Of a stretch of DNA of 64,000 nucleotides, positions 1-12,635 are shown piece by piece. The translations under genes were made by a program, and so were the position numbers. Numbering within the stretch: position 1 is the stretch's first letter; every line of letters starts with the position of its first letter. The notes beneath the pieces are model-generated. The model searched no databases and was not told where the DNA came from. It was given only the letters and a program-made list of their open reading frames with translations. Source of the DNA: Parapristionchus giblindavisi (Eukaryota > Nematoda > Chromadorea > Rhabditida > Diplogasteridae); NCBI GenBank assembly GCA_943737045.1, contig CALSFV010000401.1, positions 1 through 64,000 of the forward strand, written 5' to 3'.

Positions 1-1871
1 TGAAGTCTCCGCAGTTTCATTTCAATCAGAATACAATCAATCACACTCAAATGTTTCTATTTAAGAGAATGAAATGTTCAATCACTAATTGAAGATATCA
101 ACATGATATTGGCCGATAATCTCACATTGGATAAAAGTATATATTTGAATTTTGAGATTGAATAGTTATGATATAGTTGAGTTCATAAGGAAGTCAATGG
201 GAGATGGAATTAAACATTATAAAGAATAAGTAAATGAGAGTACATGGGGGTGAGAGGGGGGATATTGATCTCATTATCTAATCTTTCCTCGATCTTTCGT
301 CTTAGTCTTATATAATACGAAAAAGAAACGAAAACGAAAGAAAAGTAAAACTAGGTTTTCTTTCATATTTTCTTATCTTCTCAAACTTTTGTTATTGAAA
401 AGGATTTTTTTAACAGTCTCGCTCCATGTTTGTCATTAATTCTTTTTTCATTACAGAAAATGTTTTTTTACAAACTTTTCTCTGATTTTTTTCTGAAAAT
501 CAATATTTAATTTAAAACTTTAAAGGGGGAGAGATCACACTAGAAAATTAGAGTACAGATTACATGTTCTACTGTTATTTTGGAAGCTTCAAGAAAGTGA
601 AGATCCGATGTTTTTTTAAAATTTTGATTTTTGAAACCTTTTTTCGTCAGAAACATTTTCCAAAACATCGACAACTAAATTTGTAGAGTTGTTGAAAGAT
701 GTGACTTATATTCTGGAAAAATATATTTTAAGAAAATATAAAAATATATTTTATTTTATTTTTATGAAAATCTATAAAACAAAAAAAAAGTTTTGATTAA
801 AAAAATATATTTTGGTGCAAACTAATGCCGGTACTTAAAAAAATGAAAGTAGTAAGAAAGTAGAGGCTAATCGATGTAATTTATCTTTATTTTGTCATTC
901 TTGATTATTTCACAGTATAAAATTAATTTATATTTTAACTTTTCATTTACACTTGAAAAAATATTTCGATTTTTTTATTAATATGTATTCATTTATTTAC
1001 AGTGAAAAAATAGAAATTTAAAAAATTAAAATTTAATGAATATCGTGGATTTCTATTTCTAAACTACCGATTTTTATATGAGAGTGTTAAAGAAACTCGG
1101 TGATTGATCCCCGTTTAGTAATTGTAAATATACATAAATATCATATCTAATAAACATGATCATCTATGAATATTCTCTATAAGAACGAAATATCTTCCAA
1201 AGAGTGTAAGAGTAACAATTAGATAAGAAATGAAGAATATCGAAGAAAATAACAAAATGAATGCATGTTCGATAGGATGATTTTAGGAAAGTTGGAAATT
1301 TTGAGATTTCTTTCGATTTTATTGCTGTGTAGAAAATCTTTTATGTAATTATCTAAAAAAGAAAAGCTTCTATTAATAATTGTCATCATTCAAATATCCA
1401 ATTGATATTGAGTTTATAACATTATCATTTGTTGAATTATTCCAAATGTCTTTGAATAACCTTCCTGTGGATTACTCTTCAAGTAGAGAATATACATAGA
1501 TAGTTTCGTTAATCTATCAATGTTTTTTTGTGTTTTCGTGCCAAAAAAAACAGATGATAACTAAAATACTTCTATTACATCACACACAATTTTTTATACT
1601 GGTGATGAATAAATCATTCGATCATTTGATGTTTTATAGAACAAAAAGACAATCGTAATTGTTTGTTTATATGAAGACATAAGGTATGATGTATAGATGA
1701 GTGTACACGTTGAAAGAACCAATTGATTTATTATGAGAAACTCTTTGATATGATAAAATGATAAGTATTGAAATGAATGAATAGTGGATCACACCCAATG
1801 ATCCTTATCAATATAATGAATAGAGAGGAAGATACTCATATCATTTCATTCTTCTATTCATTCTCTTCAAT
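1..1871. other. AT-rich intergenic region, no gene recognised
   Basis: I see no convincing exon chain here. The sequence is very AT-rich with many A and T homopolymers, and stops are dense in all frames. The last 150 bases (about 1740-1871) probably hold the promoter and 5' leader of the secreted-protein gene that starts at 1872. Confidence 0.5.
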
Positions 1872-2800
1872 ATGACTTCATTACATCTTCTATCACTTCT
1901 TCTACTTATTCCATCTATATCAACTAATCCCTCAACTGCAACTATTTCATACGATTGTGATGAGAAGAAATGCATATTTTCACTTAATCTTCCTAAGGTT
2001 TATTTTCGTTCGATTATAAGAAAGAGAACATTGATATTGTAGAAATATGTGGAATTCGTTGATGTTGAAGGACTTCAATCTGAGATCAATTCATTATCGA
2101 GTAATCTAACTGATCTTCATACTCTTGAAAGAGAAGTTGATCAGGATAAGAATACATTTTCTAATGTATCAATATACCAATCTATCTATTAATATATAAT
2201 TATATATATCAGGACTTCGATGCTGAATATCAGAATGTGTACTCTGTGTATATTGACATGACTAATAATTTTACAATTCTCAATGAAACTGCTTTTGAAT
2301 TAGAAGGAACAGCAGCACAAAAAGCTCAAGATGTATGATTCTTTTATCCATTTATATAATTGATATGAATGATTAAGGCATCTGATCTATCTACTGCCAT
2401 GAATTGTTTCGCTAGTGGAAAAGATCCGAAGAATTGTTGGAATGGTAAACCAATTGATGAAACAACTGATAGTACTCCAGTAAATACTGAGACCACTACC
2501 GAATCATTCACTGGATCAACAACAACGAAGGAACCATTCATTGGTAGTACAACAACTGAAGAACCTTATACTGGTACCACAACTACTGAAGAACCATTTA
2601 CCGGATCTACAACTGCAGAGGAACCTTTCACTGGGTCAACTACAACCGATGAAGAATACATTGGAACATCTACTACTCTTGAATCGAATACTGAAACGAC
2701 TACGACAATAGATTCTGAGACGGATTCTACATCAACAGTATCAGATGTATATACAACTTCTACTCCTTGTACAACAACAACAGATGGATTAGGTTGTTAA
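1872..2800 (+). CDS. Secreted Thr-rich, mucin-like protein
   Basis: Four exons (about 1872-1997, 2043-2165, 2213-2332, 2378-2800) join in frame into a protein of about 260 residues. It opens with a signal peptide (MTSLHLLSLLLLIPSIS). A short Cys-containing segment and a helical, possibly coiled-coil stretch follow. The last exon encodes a Thr/Ser/Glu-rich tail with five or so imperfect ten-residue repeats of the type TTTEEPFTGS, then a Cys-containing end (TPCTTTTDGLGC). The Thr-rich repeats would be expected to carry O-glycans, so a secreted mucin-like or surface-coat protein is likely. I recognise no named family. The acceptor before exon 4 is TTAAG. The next gene on the same strand starts only 200 bp downstream. 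Confidence 0.7.
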
Positions 2801-2998
2801 TATCAATGAACTCTATTCATTATATGATTGTGAAATAAAATATATTATCGTCATTCCTATCAATATCGTTTATCATATGATTAGAACTACAAAAGAATGA
2901 AGACAATCCATCACTGATAACATCATATTTTCATTCCATTTTTCATATTGTATTGTTCATTATTCATTTACTTCTTCAAACACATTGAATATCTCAGA

Positions 2999-4481
2999 AT
3001 GCGTTCATTGATTCTACTTTCAATCGTTTCTCTTCTTCTTCTTACTCATCTTGAAGCGTAAGCTTTTACAATACAAAATCACCTTTTAAATGAAATATTC
3101 CAGAAAGAAATATAAGTCACTTCGTGATGTTCAACCAAAACCAGTTGTGTCTGGTATTCATGTAAGATAAATTAAAATATGAAAGATTTCGATATCTTTA
3201 TCGTGATATCTAGTTCTCACAAAAAATTTCATTATAAAATATGAAAAAAATATGTTGGAAAATGTCTGATTTTTGTTCAGAAAAGTTCAATATATTGCAA
3301 TTCGATAAGACTATGTAAACCTATAAAACTTCCAAATGAAAATAATTTCGGTAGAGATGGTTCGAATATAAACTAATTAAATATTCTACTTAATCACTAA
3401 AACACTAATTTAACGTTTAATTCGAATCACGAAACGTTTGAAGATTTGAGTTCTTTGAAAAAAGTCAATGTCGCATGAAAATTTTCCACATAAACCTTTT
3501 TCTTGTAATATTCGTTATTATCTTTTCAATAAATTTACTTTTTTGAACCATTTAAAAATATATTTCAAGGAATAAGTAATATATGGAGTGCAATTCAAAC
3601 GAATAATATTATGGTAGATGTGTTGATAGATTTGATTGAATCAAGACCATAATAACAAATAAAAGATAAGATGATATCAGGAGGAAGGAATAGTTGAAGA
3701 TGAATCATATGAATCTAAATTGATTCGTCCTAAGAATCTTCGTGTCATCACTGCATATGATAAATGTAAAATGGAATGTAAACGACAAAGGGACAATCAA
3801 GGACTTCTTACTGTTAGTACATATAACACTTTTCCTATTTAAAAAAAAAGATAATTCAGTCCATAAAACGCAAGGCATGCCGCCTTTAGCGTGTGTGATA
3901 GGGCGGGACTGTATATAACTTTCATTCCTAAATTCGGTTGCTGCTCACAATCAAAAGTAGTAAAAGACAAAATACTTTTCTAAAAGTTTATGAGATGTCT
4001 GTAAATTTTTAATAAGTGAAAATATAATATGAAATAAGCTACAGTACACTAATCCATTTTCGAGCAAGTCTTATTCGTGTTTTCATTTCTTTTTAGCAGC
4101 AAAGGCATTTATGTTCCAGGATGGGAAATCTTAAAAAGTACTTCATATCTTTGACACTCACAATTAAGATTTTGAGAATCGAAAAATATTCAAAAGCAGA
4201 AAAAAATTATTAAAACTCGACCGGGCTGTACTCTATTATGTAACTCTACAATATTCGATTTTTCTCTAAAACCAGTTTGAAATTTCAGAAAATAATCTAG
4301 AGTAAGATAATCAATAACTGTGATAAACTTTCAGTATGTTGAGCAATTGAAGGCTGAACTCGCTGCAGCTGAAGCTATTATTAATGAACAGGTACTGTAA
4401 TCAATCGATAATATGTACATCTACCATATTCAGGAAAACGCTGCTTCAGAAGAAACGAATGAGAATGAAGCTGTCTCTTGA
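2999..4481 (+). CDS. Small secreted protein, unknown family
   Basis: The start codon sits right after TCTCAG, which looks like a trans-splice acceptor. Five exons give a protein of roughly 110 residues: signal peptide MRSLILLSIVSLLLLTHLEA, a basic segment (KKYKSLRDVQPKP), an acidic segment, a central CKMEC pair of cysteines, then an Ala/Glu-rich helix (QLKAELAAAEAI) and an acidic end. Two introns of about 520 bp (3162-3679 and 3811-4334) make most of the length and look like ordinary AT-rich intron. AATAAA overlaps the stop region at 4482, giving a plausible polyadenylation signal. Function is unknown. The exon chain is my own splice inference. Confidence 0.55.
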
Positions 4482-4596
4482 ATAAATGTTGTATCTTTAC
4501 ATTCCTCTGTATAAACCATGTCTCAAAATGAAATTTATTGAATAAAAGAATAACAATGAACAAAACAACTAAGATAAATCTACAGTAAATAATGAA

Positions 4597-5429
4597 CTAA
4601 TTTTCCTTCTTGAACTCTTTTTTGTATTTCTCTTTCAATAGATTGATCTTTGCAGTATCTTCTTCATTTGGAATTCCTGATTTCTTATCAATATAATCAG
4701 ATTTAGGAAGACCATATAACTCCTGATATGGGTATCAATTGAATCAATATAGTCTACAGTATAGCATACCTCAAGTGTCATCAATCTAGACCAATGGGGA
4801 TATAATTTCCTTCCAGTAGGTGCTAATTCTCTTTCCCATTTCTGTTTACTAGCAGCAATAGTATGACGAACATATTGTTCAGCATTGAATGCTTCCAATT
4901 CAGCCAAATGACCTTTCATCCTCTTTTCATATTCACGTTCAGCCTACAATCAATAGATATTCTAAATATATTCAATTGATTAGTTAGCTCACCTTAAGTT
5001 TCTTTTCTCTATGATATTTCTGATACTTACTCCAATCTCTATCATATCTCTTCCTTCTCTTATGTTTCTTCATTTTCTTCCTTCTAATGGTTAATAGTCG
5101 GGGAGCAGCATATACAGCTGTTGGAGGAGAATATGAAGGCATCCTCATATCTCCTATCATTGATTCATTCACTCTTCCAATGATTCCATTTGAAATAGAA
5201 GGAGCTATCATTGGAGATGGTGTCAATGAAGGAAATGTATACACTTTAGATTCATTTGATACAGAGGGAAGAATTAATCGAAGACGCTGAACACAAACAT
5301 AATACAATGATCTACAAACAGGGAAATGATATGAGAAATAAGAAACCTTAATATTGAATACATCTGAGTGAGGAACTTGTGCAGGAGGAAGAGATGGAAC
5401 TACACTTGACGTTGGTTGTTGAGAGAGGA
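4597..5429 (-). CDS. mS38/AURKAIP1-like mitochondrial ribosomal protein, 5' end unresolved
   Basis: Exons on the minus strand join to ...DVFNIK-RLRLILPSVSNE..., then a very basic block (TIRRKKMKKHKRRKRYDRD), then a charged helical C-terminus ending FKKEN. The KKMKKHKRRK block followed by a long basic helix is the hallmark of mS38 (AURKAIP1 in animals, Cox24 in yeast), a small-subunit mitoribosomal protein. The C-terminal extension beyond the basic helix (HLAELEAFNAEQYVRH, then LYGLPKSDYIDKK) is longer than in the human protein. Exons lie at about 5347-5429, to 5286, to 4946 and 4597-4710. I could not place the first coding exon: a Met at about 5504 is in the wrong phase for the acceptor at 5430. 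Confidence 0.6.
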
Positions 5430-5541
5430 CTAAATGTCATTCAATTAGTTATCGCACAAATATGTATTAGATAGAAACTTCATTTTACTTCGGAAGAAGA
5501 CATCGTACTAACTGATAAAAAAACATACGAATGATGAAGAC

Positions 5542-5736
5542 CATACATTTTCGGTACCCTCGCTATTGTAGTTAAATAGTGGGTCTATTTTCGAAATATG
5601 GTGGGTCGATTTAGATAATTCGTAATTTTTTCGCTTAACATTCGCCATTTTTAGCTTAGTTCCGTATCAAGAGATCAGAAAGTGAGCCATATATATATTG
5701 GGTCAATCCTCGCATTTCGAGGGTATGATAATGTAT
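5542..5736. mobile_element. MITE with 9-bp target duplication, copy 1
   Basis: A 195-bp element whose ends are inverted (CATACATT...ACCCTCG against CGAGGGT...AATGTAT). It is flanked on both sides by the direct repeat GATGAAGAC (5533-5541 and 5737-5745). A second copy lies inverted at 57999-58188. Shared internal words include GTGGGTC, AATTCGT and GTGGGTCAATCCTCGCATT. Nine-bp duplications suggest a Mutator-like (MULE) mobiliser, but that assignment is inference. Confidence 0.8.
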
Positions 5737-6300
5737 GATGAAGACCTACTTATGGGATTCACAAACGGCGTTTGTAAAGGTGTTGATATCCTAGAATATT
5801 GCCGGCTGAGAACAACGCCCAGCCGATTCATCTTTAATGACAAGCTATATAATAAACATATATTTAGGCATAACAAAGGACAAAACAAGAAAATAGAATA
5901 AGTAAATTTGAAAAAAAGCTTCACTGCCATCGAACGATGAATTTACTTACAGTCAAAAAGTTTGGTAGGTCTAATACATGATCACGTTGAAAATAAATTA
6001 TAGATGTGTATCTGGCTGTTATTCAGTAGCTATATTTTATCATCGCCTTCTGTACATTGTTCATTTGTCTATAAATTAGAAATATTAATAAAAATTTGAT
6101 GCACATGTTTCAACACTTAAGTAGTTGGCCCAATGTAACTACAGTAATTATTATCCTATTCAAGGGATTCCGGTTCTCTTTTCGAAATCTTCCCTTTTTT
6201 TTATTTAATTTAAATTATTCTTGTTTTATTTCCATATTTGTTCTAGTAATCATATGCCAGTTATCGATTTTTAATATATGTTTGTAATGATATTTAGGGT

Positions 6301-7159
6301 ATGGACTCCGTTCTCGAGAGTCAAAGATCGGCTCATGAGGAAAGAGAGAGAATAATTGACGCTGTTACCAAGGAGTTCCTTGCTGAGAAACGTACGCACA
6401 AAGCACGAATAAACTCTGATCAGCGAATCAAAAAACTCATCGAGGTTTGATGAATGAAGTTTGTATATTTTCTATGTGTGTATTATTAAGCGTTATGAGA
6501 AGTTGACGGAAGAACTTGAGAATGCCTATAAGGATGAGAATAATGCTCGATCAGCTGAATTAGAAGCTATTGCTGGTCCAAATGAGTTCGCTGAATTTTA
6601 TTCACGTCTGAAGACATTGAAGGATGCACATAGGAGAAATCCTGATGAGGTATATTTATGATCTTTTCCATTTGTTCATATGATTTTCCCACATTGGGGT
6701 TTATGTATTGAACAAAAACGTCCTTTTTTCAACTTGTAGACGTGATTTTCTTGTTTTTTTTCTTCAGGTTGCCACTCCTTTGAGTCTTGAATATCAACAG
6801 ATGAACGAGATTCTTGATGATCCTGATAGGCCTGAAGAGGATCTTGTCAGGTATAACACTATGTGATATATTCTTTCTTTCTTAACTATCACAAATGATT
6901 TTCCTGTAGTTTTCTCACAAAAGTGTCACGTATTTGAGTCTTTCTTTCATGATCGACATGAATTAGTACTATTATAATACTTGTACGTATTATGTTATTT
7001 AAAGCCTATGATTGATTACTATTGATATATTTAAGATTTACCGATGAAGAAGGATATGGTAGATTCCTTGATCTTCATTCTATATTCGATGCCTATATTA
7101 ATCTTAAAGGAATCAAGGTTTGTACAAATATTATTCCTTTTACGTCGCAAAAGGCTACT

Positions 7160-7204
<45 letters not shown>

Positions 7205-10200
7205 TTTGTTTTGTGCAGCGTGTTGATTACATCGCTTTTCTTTCAATACTCGATAAGTTTGTTGATATCTCAAAAGAGACAAAGAAGATGGGATCATACA
7301 AAAATTATCTATCACAAATGGAGGATTATCTTCAGTAAGTATATTTATAAGTACACTCAAAGAAAAATCCCTTATATGTAAGGGAATGATTCCCTAGTAA
7401 GAATACTCTTACATATAAGGGATTCTGCGTAGATAAGGAAATTATTCCCTATCAATAAAGGAAGTGCAGTTGTGTATCTTCCCTAAGGGAATTTTATGCG
7501 AGTGTATTGATTGAGATCATTGTTATTGTAGATCATTCATCAAAAGAACGAAACCTCTACTTGATCTTGATAATACTCTCCATCAGGTATAACTATTTTG
7601 AATTGTACCGTCAAAACGAAAAAAAGTGAAACATTTGTCAAAAAATTTTGACAAAAGTTCACAAGGTTTTGAAAAATTTGAATCATGATATCTAAACGCG
7701 GTTGCTAGTTTTTAATTAGATAATAGGGCATTTGATCATATCTGGGCTTGCCTAATTCACCTATGAAGAAATTTTTTAAAATAAATCACTGTGAACGCTG
7801 TTTTGTGAAACTGGTATACGGTAGGATTTCCTACAGTATACCTCTTTTGCAGCCTGATCTTTGCCAAGATCCAAACAGTGCAAATTCGATATAGGAAGTT
7901 ATGTAATGCTAGATATATCCATTATTAGACGAATAAGCTCTATGGCTTCTCGATGGCAGCAGTTTAACAGTAAGATTCTACAGTATGCTACAGTATACCA
8001 ATTCTGCTCCGGAGCTTTCCCGATTAATTTTTTCACTTTTGTCGTGCATGACTGCATTGGGCAAACACATTCACAATAAAAAAACCTTAGATAATACATC
8101 ATCAAGATCGTGAAAAATGCTGAAACAGGGAATCTTGTGAACTTTTGTCAAAATTTTTGACACATGTTTCACTTTTTTTCGTTTGACGGTATTGTCGGAT
8201 TACGGTCTTGTTAGTTATTAACGATAAGATATTATAATTAATACTGTTTATATTCAAATTAATATTGTTTCATTATAGGTTGACACAAGAGCATCTCGTG
8301 AGTTCTATGAAGGAACATTACCTGGATGGGCTAAACCAACTACGGTAATTCATTTTATGATTAAATAATTGATATATGATTAAATAATTGATATATGATT
8401 TGGTTAAGGCATTGGATGGAGGGTCTCTTGATCTAAGTAACTTCTCATCTTCATCTCAATTAGAAGCACTTGGATTAGATAGACTCAAACAAGCACTTCT
8501 ATCTCTTGGATTGAAATGTGGAGGGACACTCAAGGATCGAGCAGAGAGACTATTTGCTACAAAGGGTCATTCATTATCAGAAATGGAGAAGAAAGCATTG
8601 AGAAGTGATGTTGATAAAGAGAATATGAAAAATGAATCAATAGCTAAGAATGAAGAAAGAATAAAGAAAATGATTGAAATATTAGCTGAAGAGAAGGAAT
8701 CAACAAAAGAGAATACTGAAAGGAAACAAGCACGTGCTGTAGGTGAAGTTGATGAAGAAGAAGATGATATACAAGAGGTATCAATTATATCTGGTAGTAG
8801 TAGGAGAGATCAAATCATTTTGCATCTGTCTCTATTCATCAATTGAAAGACCTTTGGAATCCGCTATCATTTAAAAAAAATTTTCTCTAGAGAATCATAG
8901 TTTAGCGATTTAGTCAGTGTCCACAAGTAATAATAATAATAATAATAATTTATCCTGTCTACATGTCATATGTAGAGGGGGTCAAAGCAGGGGGAATCTT
9001 CATATCCACAAGTTCTATCCTTCGGTCTCTGAGAGAATTCTTCTCCATTCAAGAAAACGTCCAAAAAGAATCTTGATAAGAACATTCAAATAACCCACGA
9101 AAACATTGCGTTGCTCGTCCAATCGGCCTGCTTGACAAGATGGAAATACCGCTCCTGACTTTCCAAAGTCTTCTAGGAGGGGATTCAACTGTTTAACCTT
9201 TTTCTTGATGGAATTGGCGAGTGTAGTCGAGAGTGGAGAGAGAAGAATCCAACCGACCGCACCGCAGAGAAAAAGGCAGCAGGCAGATGCCACAAGATGA
9301 AGGGATAAATATATATTGATTATAGATTCCATCTGATGATGAAGTTGATGATTCTATTCCATATAATCCGAAGAATCTTCCTCTTGGGTATATTTTATAT
9401 CTTTATTTCCTTTATTTACAACTGTGAAAATTTTTTTAGTGCATTTGAAAAATTCTTTAACGATCTCTCCAAAGTTATTATTTTATTTATAAAATCCATA
9501 TGATTTAAGTACTTTAAAATATACTACGTTGTTTCAGATGGGATGGAAAGCCAATTCCATATTGGTTATACAAACTACATGGTCTCAATATATCATACTC
9601 TTGTGAAATTTGTGGAAATCAGGTACATTGTATTTCTCATTTTAACTTTCAGCCATAGACAGTACGTATTTCTGTTATTTATATTTGTAATAATAATATT
9701 TTTATACTCTTGTATTATTTCCCGTGTTATTGCTCCACTGAAGTACGATATTAAATGAGATTCATTAAGACTATCAATAAAAGATGAATTGTAGTGTAAT
9801 ATCTGTTGAATGAACAATAGCCTAATATATTGTAGACATACAAAGGACCGAAAGCATTCCAACGTCATTTCACAGAATGGAGACATTCACATGGAATGAG
9901 ATGTTTAGGTGTTCCGAATACTGCTCATTTTGCTAATATCACTAAGGTAATCGATAGTCTAGTTAATTACCGTACTCGATATACTAATTGATGGATTCAG
10001 ATCCAAGATGCTATTGAATTATGGCAGAAGATGAAGAGTGAGAAGGAAAGAGAAAAGTGGAATGCCGATGTGGTATCTTTCATTCTTCATTCAATATACA
10101 GTACATCATAATAATAAATATAATAATAATATTTCAGCACGAAGAATTTGAAGATTCAGCAGGAAATGTAGTGAATAAGAGAACATATGAAGATCTCAAG

Positions 10201-10218
10201 AGACAAGGACTTCTATAA
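6301..10218 (+). CDS. SF3A3: Splicing factor 3A subunit 3 (SF3a60/Prp9)
   Basis: Thirteen exons (6301-6444, 6491-6649, 6768-6850, 7036-7117, 7219-7334, 7532-7586, 8279-8344, 8409-8777, 9326-9387, 9538-9622, 9836-9946, 10011-10072, 10138-10218) join into about 490 residues, the usual length. SF3a is part of the U2 snRNP and is needed for branch-point recognition and pre-spliceosome formation. The N-terminal helix [18 protein letters not shown] is diagnostic. A SAP-like region ([17 protein letters not shown]) follows, and then the C2H2 matrin-type zinc finger ([19 protein letters not shown], ending in W-R-H). The C-terminus [11 protein letters not shown] is typical. Introns hold a (TA)n run and a 586-bp MITE. 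Several acceptors are TTAAG. Confidence 0.95.
7163..7202. repeat. (TA)n microsatellite
   Basis: About 20 perfect TA units in a short SF3A3 intron (7118-7218), just before the TTGTGCAG acceptor. Confidence 0.95.
7369..7500. repeat. Hairpin-rich intronic repeat
   Basis: The SF3A3 intron 7335-7531 contains several inverted copies of AATCCCTTATATGTAAGGGA and its complement, plus further CCTTA/TAAGG arms. It could be a small palindromic MITE. I see no target duplication. Confidence 0.4.
7606..8191. mobile_element. MITE with about 58-bp inverted repeats in an SF3A3 intron
   Basis: The ends are long inverted repeats: TACCGTCAAAACGAAAAAAA... at 7606 and its complement ending TTTGACGGTA at 8191. They match over about 58 bp with few differences and also contain an internal small palindrome (GTCAAAAATTTTGAC). 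A flanking TA on each side fits a Tc1/mariner-type target duplication. There is no coding capacity. The centre carries several CTACAGTA words. The element makes up most of intron 7587-8278. Confidence 0.8.
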
Positions 10219-10520
10219 ATCCTATCTCATTCTATCTATCTATAACAATCGTTGTTCATTTATATTCTATTTATCGCAATTACTATTTATACACTACTGT
10301 ATGCACGATAAAATTTTTATTTCATTTTCCATTTTCATTAATTTTCCGATGCCTTTTCGCGAAATTTTCGAAAAAAAATAATACCGGAAAAATCTCGAAG
10401 AACAAAACAAAAAATGAAAATTTTTTAGTCATTTTTATCAGATGTTATTTATATGTTCGCTTGATCGTTTGCGAAAGAAAATTATTTATTATCACATTAA
10501 ATTATTAGATATGAAAGCAC

Positions 10521-10998
10521 TTAGTTGGTTTTCTTAGATTGAGGAACAAGAGGCTCACTCTTATGGTAAAGGAATACAAATGAGAATACAATAAGAGATA
10601 TCATCATAGAGAATGAGGATGCATAATATGGGAATGCAGATGGAATGAATCTTTCATATTGTGTATGCCATAATGGACGAACTGATACTTGAGCCATATC
10701 ATATAGATGAGTATATCCTACTCTACGATAATCTACTAGGAACTTGAATACTCCATACACATCAGGAAGCTTGAAACGAGTTGATAGACGTCCATTCTAA
10801 ACATAATCAATCAGTTATACCGTATCATATCAATCAATAGATATACCGTATTCTTTAGAGTTGTACGAACGAATGGATCAATACGAACAAATTCAAGCTG
10901 AACATCTTTTCCATCAAATGGAACCCATTTACCATTCTTGAGTTCTTCAACTTCGAGGGCATAATCCTATATGAATGAATAGAATACGATTATAATAC

Positions 10999-11064
<66 letters not shown>

Positions 11065-12168
11065 TACAACATCCTCAGTAATAGTATATTCTCTCGGGGG
11101 ATTCTTCTCTCCAACCTTATGATGTTCAACACTCTTTACTCTTAATACTCCACTCTCCTTCAATACCCATTTGGATAATGAATTGATAAGAGCTTCATTT
11201 CCAGATGATAATGATCTATAATATAAATCATATAGATAATAGATAATACATCCATCATACTTTTCTCCTTCTTTGTTTACTGAAGCAGTAATGTATTCAT
11301 TAGAAAAGAGATCAAGAGAAGCTGAGATGACGATTCTAGCGTTATTTCTTGCTTGAATAGCAGATACCAATACTGCTTGCTTTCCTACTGCATTGGGATA
11401 CTGTAAATGGAACAATATTATCATTATATGTTAAAATACATACCTCCTTGATAGGCTTAGAAGGATCATGAGCGTATGCTGTAGATGATGCTCTGAATAC
11501 ATCAAGACGAAGTCTATTGTTAGGAGAAGGAACAAGAGCTCCTCCTGAATAGAGAATGGGACCAAGTTTAGTACGATCTCCAACAATAAGAGGAGCATCC
11601 ATTAATTGAATCTTCGGTGACGCGATTACGGTTGTGTGACTACCATCATCCTATAACAGTCCATTCTACTACAGAGAATAGTATTATGGAAATACTTACA
11701 AGAAGTGAATCGTAATTAACATGATCAATTAGTTGTTCAGCAAACTCGAATCCATTATCAGCAGCGACATCTCTAATAGCATTACCAAGATTAGATCCAG
11801 ATCCAGCTACCAGAACATTTCCTCCGAGATCAACGAATCTTTAAATAGATACTCAGTTAATCAACTATAAACAAAATAAATGACTAGAGTAGAAGTGATA
11901 GTTACTTGGATATCTCAGCTGAAGTAATAGTTCCTCCGAATTCATCAGCTGATGGAGAGAATAGAATAAGATGCTCATATTGAAGTTGACCAAATTTGAT
12001 AAGATGAAGAGTTGATTCATCAGCATGTTTGTATGTAATAGAATGTCCACGATCAGAAATTGATTTGAAGAAGATTGAATGTGTTTCTCTGATTGACATC
12101 TGATCAACAAGAACGAGGACTCTCTCTGCAGTCGCAGAGGCTATTAGGAGAGAAAGCAACAACCTCAT
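10521..12168 (-). CDS. DDOST: Oligosaccharyltransferase 48 kDa subunit (OST48/DDOST)
   Basis: OST48 is a core ER-membrane subunit of the oligosaccharyltransferase complex that N-glycosylates nascent proteins. The start at 12168 gives a signal peptide ([14 protein letters not shown]), then the conserved luminal opening ([21 protein letters not shown]). The GIFT-type domain follows ([41 protein letters not shown]). Near the C-terminus come the conserved [19 protein letters not shown] and [17 protein letters not shown]. One transmembrane segment ([14 protein letters not shown]) precedes a KKTN end, a KKxx-type ER retrieval signal. Total is about 430 residues, normal for the family. Introns are short apart from one with an (AT)n run at 11000-11060. 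Confidence 0.95.
11000..11060. repeat. (AT)n microsatellite
   Basis: About 30 AT units within a DDOST intron, directly beside the splice donor on the minus strand. Confidence 0.95.
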
Positions 12169-12635
12169 CTGAAATATATTCATACAATCAAGAACTGAAA
12201 TAACAATACAATGAGAGAAAAAGACTGGTGTGAAAGAAGAACCCTTAAGAAGCTTGGTACACCATTCGGCCAAGGTAGACGTGGCAAAAATACCGTCAGC
12301 GATCAAACATTCAATGTATTCGTGCCAAGAATCAAAATATTTAATATTTGTCCAATTAGAATTTCCTTAGACAATTGCTTACTATGTTCTTAATTTGAGT
12401 TTGAGTGGCATACAACTTCAAAATGATGATTCAGTAAGAAAAAAATATAAAGATGAAGGACAATACAAATCAATTTCAGCGCTGAATAAAGTGACACATT
12501 TAATCAAATTTTGAGCTTAAACTGTAATTTAAAACATCAACCTTTCTATATTCAAGTTTGATTATTTTGGTGATGAAAACTTCTCAAACCGTCGTTTATT
12601 CTATGTATTTTTTATAATTATGCTTTTTATTCAGT

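Noticed and set aside
5487..5510. MSSSE... as first exon of the mS38-like gene
   Set aside because: Its donor leaves phase 0 whereas the next exon needs one pending base, so the join fails.
9015..9332. Minus-strand 105-codon frame within SF3A3
   Set aside because: It lies in intron 8778-9325 with no similarity I recognise. The slightly higher GC could be an old transposon piece, but there is no evidence.
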